DNA of 16,597 nt. It comes from Clostridiales bacterium (GTDB lineage: Bacteria; Bacillota; Clostridia; Peptostreptococcales; Anaerovoracaceae). The notes beneath the pieces were generated by a model that was given only the letters and a program-made list of their open reading frames with translations, had not been told where the DNA came from and did no database searches. Shown here piece by piece: positions 6,890-14,396 of this stretch; position 1 is the first letter of the stretch; the number at the start of each line of letters is the position of its first letter. The position numbers and the translations under genes were made by a program. The stretch covers positions 1-16,597 of the forward strand of contig DPKU01000155.1 in NCBI GenBank assembly GCA_003542355.1, written 5' to 3'.

Positions 6890-8881
6890 TTATAGTTCCT
6901 CCTTCAAAATAGTGACATATTTCGTATTTTCACAGAACGGACGGAAGCCTTCTCCGCCGCTCTGATAAAACCGCCCGAAAAACTCCACATACTGGAGCCT
7001 GCAAGAGTGGACAAATGCGCCCAGTGCGTTGATCGCAATATTATAGGGATGGCCGATACAAAAGGCCAGGAGCATGACGAAGGCGCCCATGAGGCCGCTT
7101 CCGGCCAGAGTCCCCAAAGTATTGAACACCGAGGAAATGACGCCGGTGGCCAATCCCAGAGCCAGAATCCTGGAATAGGACAGGATGTCGGAGAGATATC
7201 CTGTGATGCCGTACAGCGAGCCCAGACCGCCCACGACCTTCCCGATGACGCCTTTACTCCGGCGTCCGCCGGTGGCGGCGATGCCAAGGGCTGATACCAA
7301 AGCAATCCACTTGCACACCACGGGAAGCGCAACCGGAAGGCCTTCCACCATGCCGCCGCCCAGGTATCCGATCAGACTGAGGATCAAGATGTACCAAAAG
7401 CCCGTATCGAACAGTGCGTCCATGGGCTGTCCGTCCCGTATGGCCATATAAGCCGAAATTCCCATGGCCAGGAAAATATGGATCAGGCCCAGGGTCAGAG
7501 AGAAGAACAGAAGCCGCATAGGATCGTTGATGGGGCTGAACCAGAGCGTTGGGAAGTGGACTGCGTGGCCGAAAAAGTTCGTCGACACCTGAGTGATGAT
7601 GTCCCCGAAAAAGCTTCCGAACATGACACCCCAAAATGTGGTGGATATGCCGCAGAGGAAGAACATGTCGATCATCTGCTTGAGCATTCCTTCCAGATGA
7701 TACTTCCGGCGGATCACAAAAGTTCCCACCGTGATGATGATGCCGTAAGCGGCATCGGAGAGCATCATGCCGAAAAACAGAGCGTAGAAAAACGAGAAAA
7801 ACGGTGTGGCGTCGATCCCACGGGAGGCCGGGAGAGAATAGAGCTTGGTAATGGCCTCAAAGGGCTGAACGATTTCCTTGTTCAGGAGCAGGACCGGCGT
7901 GTCTTCTTCCTTGCCGGGCTGTGCGATCTCGTAATAACAGGAGTTTTCCTGGAGAAGCGCTTCCACTTTCTTTCTGGCTATTTTCGGATACCAGCCTTCC
8001 AGATAGAACGTACTGTCAGTAACGAGAAACTTTTCGCGGATCACTGCGCGGTCTTTGCGCATGGAAATCTCATCGTAATACAGCTTTAGTGTGGGTTCGA
8101 AAGACGCAAAGGAGCGGACCTGCTCAATCATAGACTTTTTCTCGGCCTGAACTGCATCTATCTGCGCTTCCAGTTCGTTGATCGCTTCTCTTACGGAACC
8201 GCTGTTGATGGGCAATGCGATCCGGTTAAACCCCAGATCCCGAAGAACGCTATGCACCTCTTCGGCTGCAGGCTCATAGAAAACGACGGAAATATAGTGC
8301 TGTTCGTTGTCGCTGTGCACCACTTCCGCGTCAGCGTAGCCGGTCTTGCCGGCCAGTATTTTAAGAAAATCCGCAGAGTCGTTGCTGCCGGGAATGACCC
8401 CTTGCCATACCTGCGTGGACTGTGTCTGATAATCCTGAGCGGGGATGTCGTAGTCCTGCCAGGGCAAGAGCGCCTGTCTGGCGGTGACAGCCTTGTTCTC
8501 CCGAAGGAGCATGTGATTGTATCGCCGGGAAATCTTCGTGATCCTGAGCATCTGACGACGGATCTCGTGCTCATATTCCAGTGTGGAATCGAATTCCTGC
8601 TCGCTGATTCGGGTCCGCTCCCGAATGAGAGGCGCTTTCCTGTCGATAAAACGATCCATCATGTTGAGCGCATTTTCGATGCGATCCAGTTCTGCTTCCC
8701 ACTTGGAAACCCACTTGCCTGCGTCATCTTTATCGATCAATTCGCTCCATTTTTCATCGCAAAGCTTCGCTTCCTGGGCATTGATCTGCACTACACCCAG
8801 ACGCATGAGCGCCTCGATGAAGACATCCTGTTCACGGGAAAGTCCGATGACGGCCAGCTTTTCCATTTTAGCAATAGCCAA
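6890..8881 (-). CDS. ntpI: V-type ATP synthase subunit I (a-type membrane stator)
   Basis: Forms the ion half-channels beside the NtpK ring and anchors the outer stalks. The 663-residue product has a soluble N-terminal half (1 to about 355) with long helical stretches that bind the stalks, and a C-terminal membrane half with about seven or eight helices from 358 on (for example FFSFFYALFFGMMLSDAAYG at 361-380). The two essential arginines are present: R571 in ILSYSRILALGLA and R628 in VHSCRLQYVEFFGRF, close to R573 and R629 of E. hirae. The start is TTG at 8879-8881, touching the preceding TAG stop; its MAIAKMEKLAVIGL start matches the family (MAIVKM-like). An ATG five codons in has no binding site. 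Translation probably depends on coupling. Confidence 0.96.
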   Translation of the reverse strand: MAIAKMEKLAVIGLSREQDVFIEALMRLGVVQINAQEAKLCDEKWSELIDKDDAGKWVSKWEAELDRIENALNMMDRFIDRKAPLIRERTRISEQEFDSTLEYEHEIRRQMLRITKISRRYNHMLLRENKAVTARQALLPWQDYDIPAQDYQTQSTQVWQGVIPGSNDSADFLKILAGKTGYADAEVVHSDNEQHYISVVFYEPAAEEVHSVLRDLGFNRIALPINSGSVREAINELEAQIDAVQAEKKSMIEQVRSFASFEPTLKLYYDEISMRKDRAVIREKFLVTDSTFYLEGWYPKIARKKVEALLQENSCYYEIAQPGKEEDTPVLLLNKEIVQPFEAITKLYSLPASRGIDATPFFSFFYALFFGMMLSDAAYGIIITVGTFVIRRKYHLEGMLKQMIDMFFLCGISTTFWGVMFGSFFGDIITQVSTNFFGHAVHFPTLWFSPINDPMRLLFFSLTLGLIHIFLAMGISAYMAIRDGQPMDALFDTGFWYILILSLIGYLGGGMVEGLPVALPVVCKWIALVSALGIAATGGRRSKGVIGKVVGGLGSLYGITGYLSDILSYSRILALGLATGVISSVFNTLGTLAGSGLMGAFVMLLAFCIGHPYNIAINALGAFVHSCRLQYVEFFGRFYQSGGEGFRPFCENTKYVTILKEEL

Positions 8882-9193
8882 CTATTTCACGATCCTTTCC
8901 ATGATGACAGCAACTGCTTTTGCCTTTTTCTTTTCTGCCCGGGACTGAAGCAATTCGCAATCCTTTTCCGCACTTAAGAGGATGCTGTTGTATATGATCT
9001 TTGCTTCGGATTCGGCCTTTGCCAGCTTATCCCTGAAAATATCAGAGATCTGATCTTCGCCTTTCGTCGCCACATCAATCACGTCCTGCCGGGCATCCTC
9101 CATAAGCTTTTTTGCCTCGTCTGTTGCATTTGCCCGGATCTTCTGCGCCTCCGCTTCAACTTCCCTGATCTCCAAAACTTTTTCTATCGCCAA
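8882..9193 (-). CDS. V-type ATP synthase subunit H/G (peripheral stalk coiled coil), first gene of operon
   Basis: Small stalk protein that pairs with subunit E; called NtpF in E. hirae, AtpG in Thermus and AhaH in archaea. The 103-residue product is nearly all coiled coil: MAIEKVLEIREVEAEAQKIR and onward, dominated by A, E, K, D and R, with no membrane segment. I start it at TTG 9191-9193 because a perfect AAGGAGGAG lies six bases upstream; an open reading frame continues to an ATG at 9239-9241, but that would place the binding site inside the gene and add a hydrophobic LFYF stretch unlike the family. It heads the operon in the same order as Thermus (G-I-L-E-C-F-A-B-D). The stop abuts the ntpI start. 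Identity comes from composition, size and position. Confidence 0.88.
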   Translation of the reverse strand: MAIEKVLEIREVEAEAQKIRANATDEAKKLMEDARQDVIDVATKGEDQISDIFRDKLAKAESEAKIIYNSILLSAEKDCELLQSRAEKKKAKAVAVIMERIVK

Positions 9194-9199
9194 TCGGAT

Positions 9200-9208
9200 C
9201 TCCTCCTT
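9200..9208 (-). promoter_or_regulatory. Strong ribosome binding site fixing the TTG start of the H/G subunit gene
   Basis: AAGGAGGAG on the minus strand, six bases before TTG 9191-9193. No other start codon lies at a fitting distance, so this decides the start. Confidence 0.85.
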
Positions 9209-9216
9209 TGCGCCCG

Positions 9217-9275
9217 AAAAATAGAACAGGATCGGACCCACTTTCGCTTGCGCCTCGTCGGTTTCTTCCTGTTCT
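9217..9275 (-). promoter_or_regulatory. Inverted repeat plus U-tract in V-ATPase leader, possible attenuator
   Basis: In the roughly 110-base leader, AGAACAGGA (9267-9275) and TCCTGTTCT (9223-9231) form a perfect 9-bp inverted repeat around a 35-base spacer. On the minus strand it is followed by ATTTTT (9217-9222), ending nine bases before the first ribosome binding site. The shape is that of a terminator or attenuator hairpin, but the long spacer and AU/GC-mixed stem make it weaker than the terminator at 454-500. Function is inferred. Confidence 0.4.
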
Positions 9276-9309
9276 GTTTTGCCTCCAGACTAGTATCACT
9301 TTTGTTAAA

Positions 9310-9338
9310 ATTATAGCAACTATGCCTGCAACATGCAA
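9310..9338 (-). promoter_or_regulatory. Sigma-A-type extended -10 promoter of the V-ATPase operon
   Basis: Minus strand: TTGCAT (9333-9338), a 17-base spacer, then a perfect TATAAT (9310-9315) with TGC in front. The expected transcription start is near 9303, about 110 bases before the first start codon. The ten bases TTGCTATAAT are identical to those in the pyrB promoter. The preceding gene ends at 9469, and the only candidate terminator between them is the weak AACAAG/CTTGTT repeat at 9342-9355, so some read-through from the upstream operon is possible. Confidence 0.75.
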
Positions 9339-9377
9339 GAAAACAAGCCCTTGTTCCGAAATTCCGATGATTTTCCA

Positions 9378-9408
9378 CCCATATGGGATCATTTCGAAAC
9401 GATCGAAA
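9378..9408. repeat. Two short palindromes upstream of the V-ATPase promoter
   Basis: A 10-bp perfect palindrome CCCATATGGG (9378-9387) and a 6-bp inverted repeat TTTCGA/TCGAAA with a 5-base gap (9392-9408; it also contains the 8-bp palindrome TTTCGAAA) lie 40-70 bases upstream of the -35 box. They could be binding sites for a dimeric regulator, or chance. The rest of the 9194-9468 gap, beyond the promoter, leader hairpin and ribosome binding site, shows nothing else I can support. Confidence 0.3.
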
Positions 9409-9468
9409 AGAAATTATCCAAGAGGTCAGTATTTTCTTTCATAATTTGCGATATAACCGCAGATAACC

Positions 9469-10350
9469 CTATAAATTAATGCTCCCTTTCGCCAGGATCA
9501 CCGCAGATCCTCCGACTTGTATCCTGAGGCCGCCCGTTTCTTCTGTTAGACGGCTGAGAATTTTCGAAGGACGATCCATGGCTTCGCCCTGAATAAAGAG
9601 ATTTTCCGCTCCGGGACGAAGCAGTCCTTTCTGATAGAGATAATAGGTAAGTGCTCCGTTGGAGGTCCCTGTGGCCGCTTCTTCGTCGATGTCATATAGC
9701 GGCGCAAAGTTCCGGCAGTGCACCTTGCCCGAGGGATCCGGGGCAGTGAACGCATGGACGCCGGTAACGCCGTAGGCTTCCGACAGTGCGGACAGGGCGG
9801 CGAAATCCGGCCGGATCGCCGCCAGGGTCTCCTCGTCTTTCACTGCAAGCATGATATCGGTGAGACCTGTGGAGACCCGCTCTGGATAGAGCGCCTGTCC
9901 GCCTGCAGAAGGAACTTCTGCCGCCAGACCCATGACCCCGTAAAGCTCTTTCAGTTTATCAGGCTGATCGATGAGCCCGAAGGTTTTGGCTTCGCCCATG
10001 TCCATGAGCACCGAATCCGGTGAGAGCTGGATCTCCAGGTCCCCGGCCAGGGTGTGGGCGGTGCAAGGCTTGCCGCTCTCGATCAGACCTTCGCGCTGCA
10101 ATACGCAGAAGGAAGCGATGGTCGCATGACCGCACAGATCCACTTCTGCTGCCGGTGTAAAATACCGGAGATGAAATCGATTTTCACTCAGCGTTCGGAT
10201 AAAGGCAGTTTCCGAGTAGCGCAGCTCCGCCGCAGTCTTGCGCATGGTCTCCTCCGGGAGAAAATCCTCTCCCTCCGGGATCAGCACCACTCCTGCAGGA
10301 TTGCCGCCAAAAAGTTGATCGGTAAAAGCGTCTGCAATAAAGAATTTCAT
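9469..10350 (-). CDS. PhzF-family isomerase-like protein
   Basis: A 293-residue protein of the PhzF/diaminopimelate-epimerase fold. The family includes the phenazine enzyme PhzF, but most members have unknown substrates. Visible motifs: the family start MKFFIADAFT, GGNPAGV at 15-21, RYSETAF at 44-50 with the conserved catalytic-type glutamate E47, TPAAEVDLCGHATIAS at 65-80, and EEAATGTSNGAL in the second half. The two halves are the expected pseudo-symmetric domains. The start is the ATG at 10348-10350 (or the adjacent ATG at 10351-10353); it overlaps the MATE stop in ATGATGA and is preceded by GGAGGAGGAG. Much longer in-frame extensions run through the MATE gene and are not credible. It is the last gene of the truA operon. 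No phenazine genes are nearby, so I assign no pathway. Confidence 0.9.
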   Translation of the reverse strand: MKFFIADAFTDQLFGGNPAGVVLIPEGEDFLPEETMRKTAAELRYSETAFIRTLSENRFHLRYFTPAAEVDLCGHATIASFCVLQREGLIESGKPCTAHTLAGDLEIQLSPDSVLMDMGEAKTFGLIDQPDKLKELYGVMGLAAEVPSAGGQALYPERVSTGLTDIMLAVKDEETLAAIRPDFAALSALSEAYGVTGVHAFTAPDPSGKVHCRNFAPLYDIDEEAATGTSNGALTYYLYQKGLLRPGAENLFIQGEAMDRPSKILSRLTEETGGLRIQVGGSAVILAKGSINL

Positions 10351-11723
10351 CATTCTCCTCCTCCATCCATCCCCTGGATCATATTCTTGAGCCACTTCCC
10401 GGAACGGTAGCGTTTCTGCAGGATCAGTGACTTGATGATACTTTCTGCCTGGACCAGCAGCACCACCGTATACACCTGCAGATTCAGGTACAGCGCACCC
10501 AGAAAAGCCAGTGGCACGCCGATGAACCACATGGTTCCGACTTCGCAAAACATGGCAAACTTCGTATCTCCGCCGGAACGCAGCGTGCCGGTAATGTGGA
10601 TCACGATATACATGGAAAGCGGCAAAAACAGACCTTTGATCAGTATGACCCGCTTGGCCAAGAAAATACCTTGGGCGGACAATTCGAAGAGCCCCAGGAT
10701 CGGTCCGGACAACAGGATCATGAGTACACCGAAAACAGCGCCCACAGTGATCCCCACACGGATCAGTTTTCCGGAAAGGATCATGGCCCCCTCTTTGTCT
10801 CCCCGGCCCAGCCGTTCGCCCACCAGGATCAGGGATGCATCCCCTATACTGAACGCCGCATAGGCAAACAGGTTCATGATGGTGCTGGAGGCCTGGACCG
10901 CCGCATAGGCCGTGATGCCCAGGCGGCCATAGGCTGCATTATAGGCCGCATCCGCTGCGCCCCACAGGCCTTCGTTGACGGTAGTGGGCATTGCATTTCG
11001 AAACACCCGGCGCACAAAGTTCAGATTGAAGGAAAAGAAGTCCTTCAACTTGCCCGACAGAATATTTTTCCGGGACAGAATGATCGACAGCATCAATCCG
11101 CATTCCACCATTCTGGAGATCATCGTAGCCAGGGCTGCCCCGCTGATGCCCATGTCGGGAAATCCGAAATGGCCGAAGATCAGCAGGTAGTTCAGCAGTG
11201 TGTTCAGTCCGAAGGCAAACGACGAGACATACAGCGGGATTTTCGTCTGCTGTGTGGCCCGGAACGTTGCCGACAGGGGTTGCGTCACTGCGAGGAACAA
11301 AAAACTGGGAGCGGCCATGCGCACATAGAGGCTGCCCGCCTCCACCGCTTCGGGGATATCGGTAAAAATTCGAAGAACGAAGCCTGGCGCTGCAACACTT
11401 ACAAGAAAGAAGACCGTGCTCACAGCCAAACAGGTCGTCATGCCCAGGCCCGCCACCTTGCGGATGTTGCGCAAATCCCGAACACCCCAGAACTGCGTGG
11501 TAAAAGTAGAGCACCCGGTACAAAAGCCAAAAAGGACCATCCACTGTACATGAAAGATCTGGATCGCCAGTCCCACACTGCCCAGCGCACTTTCGCCCAA
11601 TTGCCCCACCATCAGGTTGTCCACCAGCGTAAGCGAGGAAGAGATCAGGCTCTGCAGGGCAATCGGCAGGGCGACTGCGGCCAGTGTCCTGTAGAAATCT
11701 TTATCTGCGCGCAATCTATTCAT
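10350..11723 (-). CDS. MATE-family efflux transporter
   Basis: A 457-residue inner-membrane exporter of the multidrug and toxic-compound extrusion family, which uses Na+ or H+ gradients to expel organic cations and other small molecules. It has about twelve hydrophobic helices in two six-helix repeats. The first repeat opens with LPIALQSLISSSLTLVDNLM (19-38) and the VGQLGESALGSVGLA loop that marks the family; the second includes NEGLWGAADAAYNAAYGRLG and SIGDASLILVGERLGRGD. Length is typical (440-470). The ATG overlaps the wecB stop by four bases (ATGA), and the 3' end encodes GGGE from the ribosome binding site of the phzF gene, so all three genes are coupled. The substrate cannot be told. 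If Na+-driven, it would draw on the same ion that the nearby V-ATPase is predicted to pump. Confidence 0.94.
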   Translation of the reverse strand: MNRLRADKDFYRTLAAVALPIALQSLISSSLTLVDNLMVGQLGESALGSVGLAIQIFHVQWMVLFGFCTGCSTFTTQFWGVRDLRNIRKVAGLGMTTCLAVSTVFFLVSVAAPGFVLRIFTDIPEAVEAGSLYVRMAAPSFLFLAVTQPLSATFRATQQTKIPLYVSSFAFGLNTLLNYLLIFGHFGFPDMGISGAALATMISRMVECGLMLSIILSRKNILSGKLKDFFSFNLNFVRRVFRNAMPTTVNEGLWGAADAAYNAAYGRLGITAYAAVQASSTIMNLFAYAAFSIGDASLILVGERLGRGDKEGAMILSGKLIRVGITVGAVFGVLMILLSGPILGLFELSAQGIFLAKRVILIKGLFLPLSMYIVIHITGTLRSGGDTKFAMFCEVGTMWFIGVPLAFLGALYLNLQVYTVVLLVQAESIIKSLILQKRYRSGKWLKNMIQGMDGGGE

Positions 11724-12838
11724 TCCGCATCGAACTCGCCTCTTCTAAGAACATCAATGATGCGGCGACAGGCATTCCCGTCTCCGTATGGATTGACGGA
11801 TTTGGCCATGGCCTGATAAGCCGATGGATCTGTCAGCAATGTTCGCGCCATCTCGTAGATCGTCTCCCGCTCCACACCGGCCAGCTTCACTGTGCCGGCT
11901 TCCACCGCTTCGGGCCGTTCCGTTTCTCTGCGAACCACCAGCACGGGTTTTCCCAGAGCAGGGGCTTCTTCCTGCATGCCGCCCGAATCGGTAATGACCA
12001 AATAAGACCCGGCCATGAGTCGGACAAACGGCTGATAGGTGAGGGGCTGTATAAGATGCACATTGGAAATGTCACCCAGATGCCGCCGGGCGGCCTCCTT
12101 GACCTTGGGATTCAGGTGAACGGGATACACGACCTCCACATCGGGAAACTCCTTGGCGATCTGGCCGATGGCGCCAAAGACATTGTCCATGTATTCGCCC
12201 AGATTCTCCCGGCGATGACAGGTGACGGTGATGACTCTTTTTTGGGAAAAATCTATTCTTGAAAGCACGTCATCCTGAAATTCATAAGGTTTTCCGGCAA
12301 TCTGAAGCAGTGCATCGATCACCGTGTTGCCGGTGACGAAGATCTGACTTGCAGGGATGCCTTCCCGCAGCAGATTCTCCCGGTTGCGGATGGTGGGCGC
12401 GAAATGGAGATCGGCGATGTGGCCGGTGAGCACCCGATTCATTTCTTCGGGAAACGGAGAGTATCGATTGTATGTTCGAAGACCCGCTTCCACGTGCCCC
12501 ACGGGGACCTGGTGATAAAAAGAAGACAGGGCCGTGGCAAAGGTCGTGGAGGTATCGCCATGGACCAGCACAAGATCCGGATGTTCTTTCTCCAGAACTC
12601 GATCCAAGCCGTTGAGAACGTGAGAAGTGATCATGGAAATCGTCTGATTGGGCTGCATGATATCCAGGTCGTACTTTGGCGTCAGTTCGAACAGTTCCAA
12701 AACCTGATCCAGCATGCTCCGGTGCTGTGCGGTGACACAGAGCACCGATTCCATTCCTTCTTCTCTTTCCAAGGCTCTGACCAAAGGCGCCATTTTGATT
12801 GCTTCGGGCCGGGTTCCAAATACCGTCATGATCTTCAT
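11720..12838 (-). CDS. wecB: UDP-N-acetylglucosamine 2-epimerase (non-hydrolysing)
   Basis: Interconverts UDP-GlcNAc and UDP-ManNAc in the cytosol, supplying ManNAc for teichoic-acid linkage units or other surface polymers (MnaA in Bacillus). The 372-residue product begins MKIMTVFGTRPEAIKMAPLV. Residues R10, K15, D95 (VHGDTSTT), E117 (HVEAGLRT) and E131 (PFPEEMNR) match E. coli WecB numbering, and H208 in TCHRRENLG corresponds to its H213. SGGMQEEAPALGKP, the nucleotide-binding segment, is intact. I use the ATG at 12836-12838, with GAGG seven bases upstream, rather than a TTG two codons earlier. ATGA overlap with the tagO-like stop shows coupling. All active-site residues checked are present, so it should be functional. 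Confidence 0.96.
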   Translation of the reverse strand: MKIMTVFGTRPEAIKMAPLVRALEREEGMESVLCVTAQHRSMLDQVLELFELTPKYDLDIMQPNQTISMITSHVLNGLDRVLEKEHPDLVLVHGDTSTTFATALSSFYHQVPVGHVEAGLRTYNRYSPFPEEMNRVLTGHIADLHFAPTIRNRENLLREGIPASQIFVTGNTVIDALLQIAGKPYEFQDDVLSRIDFSQKRVITVTCHRRENLGEYMDNVFGAIGQIAKEFPDVEVVYPVHLNPKVKEAARRHLGDISNVHLIQPLTYQPFVRLMAGSYLVITDSGGMQEEAPALGKPVLVVRRETERPEAVEAGTVKLAGVERETIYEMARTLLTDPSAYQAMAKSVNPYGDGNACRRIIDVLRRGEFDAE

Positions 12839-13920
12839 CGGCAATCCTCTTTCTCTTTCGGGAGAACCACTGTTCTTTCTTTTAGCCTGCCTGTATTAAC
12901 GTCCACGATGCCGATCCCCAGAAAGATCACGATCAGACTGGACGCAATCAAAAACAGAGCCATGGCTTCCAGCTTCATTTCCGAGCTCCACAGGATGCCG
13001 GCCACGCCCATGATCGCACTGATGGAATACAGGGCCAGCACCGTCCTGCGCTGTCCGAAGCCCATGGCCATGATCCGATGGTGCAGATGTCCCTTGTCGG
13101 CCTGCATGATGGGTTTTTTATTGATCATGCGGCGCACGATGGCAAAGAGCGTGTCGAAAATAGGCAGCGCCAGGATCATCACAGGGATGACGGTGGCAAA
13201 TAACGTGGTCCCTTTGGTCGGCGTATCCCCCACAAGGGAAACGCTGGCCAGCATGAAACCCAGAAGCATGGATCCGCCGTCTCCCATAAAGATCTTTGCC
13301 GGATAAAAGTTAAAAATGAGAAATCCAAGTGTCGCGCCTGCTACGGCAAGGATGATGTATGCGGTGCCCAGTCGGCCGCTCATGGCCGAAGTATAGGCTA
13401 CGGACAGACAGGCGATGCAGACGATGCCCGCCGCCAGACCATCCAGACCGTCAACCAGATTCACGGTATTCGTAATGCCCACGACCCAGAATACCGTCAC
13501 GATCAAGGAAAGCCAGGTCGGAAAAATCAGATAGTGAGGACCGATGGGCAGGATGTTGGCCATGCCGCGGATCTGCACGCTGAAAAAGAAGATGATCAGG
13601 GCGCACAATATTTGTCCCGCCAGCTTCGCTTTCGGGTTCAGGCATTTGATGTCGTCGTAAATGCCGATGGCCAGCATGAGCGTACCGCCCAGCACAATGC
13701 CGAAGATCTGGTCGTTCCAGGGCAGCAGGCGATAAAAGGAAACCATGATCCCAAGATAGATGGCCACCCCCCCAAGACGGGGGATCGGCCTTCCGTGGAC
13801 ACGGCGATTATCTTTGGGCACGTCCATGGCTCCGATGAACGGCGCCAGGCGTATGGCCAACGGTGTGGCTGCTGCCGTCACCAGAGCAGCTATGATAAAT
13901 ACGTAAAGAAGTTCACTCAT
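12835..13920 (-). CDS. tagO: Undecaprenyl-phosphate N-acetylglucosamine-1-phosphate transferase (TagO/WecA family)
   Basis: Membrane enzyme that moves GlcNAc-1-phosphate from UDP-GlcNAc to undecaprenyl phosphate, the first lipid-linked step for wall teichoic acid or related polymers. The 361-residue product has about ten or eleven membrane helices. Signature cytosolic motifs are in order: DVPKDNRRVHGRPIPRLGG (33-51), the Mg2+/catalytic IYDD (D89, D90), NTVNLVDGLDGLA (151-163), FMGDGGSMLLG (211-221) and ADKGHLHHR (274-282). The HLHHR form points to the TagO/WecA branch rather than MraY. The start ATG at 13918-13920 has GGGAGA about nine bases upstream and lies five bases past the preceding stop; an extension to 14049 would overlap the deaminase gene. 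Paired with wecB, it suggests a GlcNAc-ManNAc linkage unit. Confidence 0.94.
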   Translation of the reverse strand: MSELLYVFIIAALVTAAATPLAIRLAPFIGAMDVPKDNRRVHGRPIPRLGGVAIYLGIMVSFYRLLPWNDQIFGIVLGGTLMLAIGIYDDIKCLNPKAKLAGQILCALIIFFFSVQIRGMANILPIGPHYLIFPTWLSLIVTVFWVVGITNTVNLVDGLDGLAAGIVCIACLSVAYTSAMSGRLGTAYIILAVAGATLGFLIFNFYPAKIFMGDGGSMLLGFMLASVSLVGDTPTKGTTLFATVIPVMILALPIFDTLFAIVRRMINKKPIMQADKGHLHHRIMAMGFGQRRTVLALYSISAIMGVAGILWSSEMKLEAMALFLIASSLIVIFLGIGIVDVNTGRLKERTVVLPKEKEDCR

Positions 13921-13925
13921 CCGAA

Positions 13926-14381
13926 TCAGTCTCCCATGACATCGACCTGGACGCCTGCTTCCCGAAACATCGCTTCGGCCAGTTCGTCGGGATAGGTCTC
14001 CTGTATGACAACGCGCCAGATACCAGCGTTGATGATCATCTTTGCACATATGACGCAGGGTTGCGTAGTGCAGTAAAGCGTGGCGCCGGCAATGCGCTGG
14101 CCAAGATAGGCGGCCTGAATGATGGCATTCTGCTCGGCGTGGAGTCCTCTACACAATTCGTGGCGCTCCCCGGAGGGCACGTGCAGTTCCTCCCGAAGGC
14201 AGCCCCGGCTTTCACAGTGTTCGATCCCAACGGGCACGCCGTTGTATCCGGTGGTCATGATCCGGTTGTCCATGACGATCACCGCACCCACAGATCGGCG
14301 AAGACAAGTCGAACGCTTGCGTACGACCTGGGCCATTTCCATAAAGTATTCATCCCACGAAGGGCGTCTTTCCTTTTCCAT
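13926..14381 (-). CDS. Deoxycytidylate (dCMP) deaminase
   Basis: A 151-residue cytosolic zinc enzyme that converts dCMP to dUMP, feeding thymidylate synthesis. Zinc ligands and the catalytic glutamate are seen as GLHAEQNAI (H81, E83) and TTQPCVICAKMI (C109, C112). The insert CESRGCLREELHVPSGERHE (56-75), with extra Cys/His residues, is typical of dCMP deaminases and separates it from cytidine deaminase. It resembles the ComEB protein of Bacillus but is shorter. Start ATG at 14379-14381 with AAAGGA six bases upstream; 15 bases separate it from the truA stop. In Bacillota this gene is often next to tagO and wecB, as here. Confidence 0.94.
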   Translation of the reverse strand: MEKERRPSWDEYFMEMAQVVRKRSTCLRRSVGAVIVMDNRIMTTGYNGVPVGIEHCESRGCLREELHVPSGERHELCRGLHAEQNAIIQAAYLGQRIAGATLYCTTQPCVICAKMIINAGIWRVVIQETYPDELAEAMFREAGVQVDVMGD

Positions 14382-14396
14382 CGTTGTCCTTTCCTG

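Noticed and set aside
9156..9392. 78-codon minus-strand frame before the V-ATPase operon with one hydrophobic stretch, briefly considered as an AtpI/AtpZ-like small membrane protein
   Set aside because: No ribosome binding site; it contains the operon promoter and overlaps the first ATPase gene; its second half is low-complexity and unlike any known subunit.
9469..10548. Longer PhzF-like protein of 359 residues
   Set aside because: The extra 66 residues lie wholly inside the MATE gene; the family start MKFFIADAFT and a strong binding site fix the start at 10350.
10596..11816. 406-codon plus-strand open frame opposite the MATE and wecB genes
   Set aside because: It is antisense to a clear MATE protein; its translation is rich in Q, H, R and D with no recognisable domain. 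It is a shadow of codon bias.
12404..13306. 300-codon plus-strand open frame opposite wecB and tagO
   Set aside because: It crosses two well-supported minus-strand genes and resembles no protein family by eye.
12835..14049. 404-residue form of the TagO-like protein
   Set aside because: The added 43 residues are an out-of-frame reading of the dCMP deaminase gene and are not hydrophobic or family-like.
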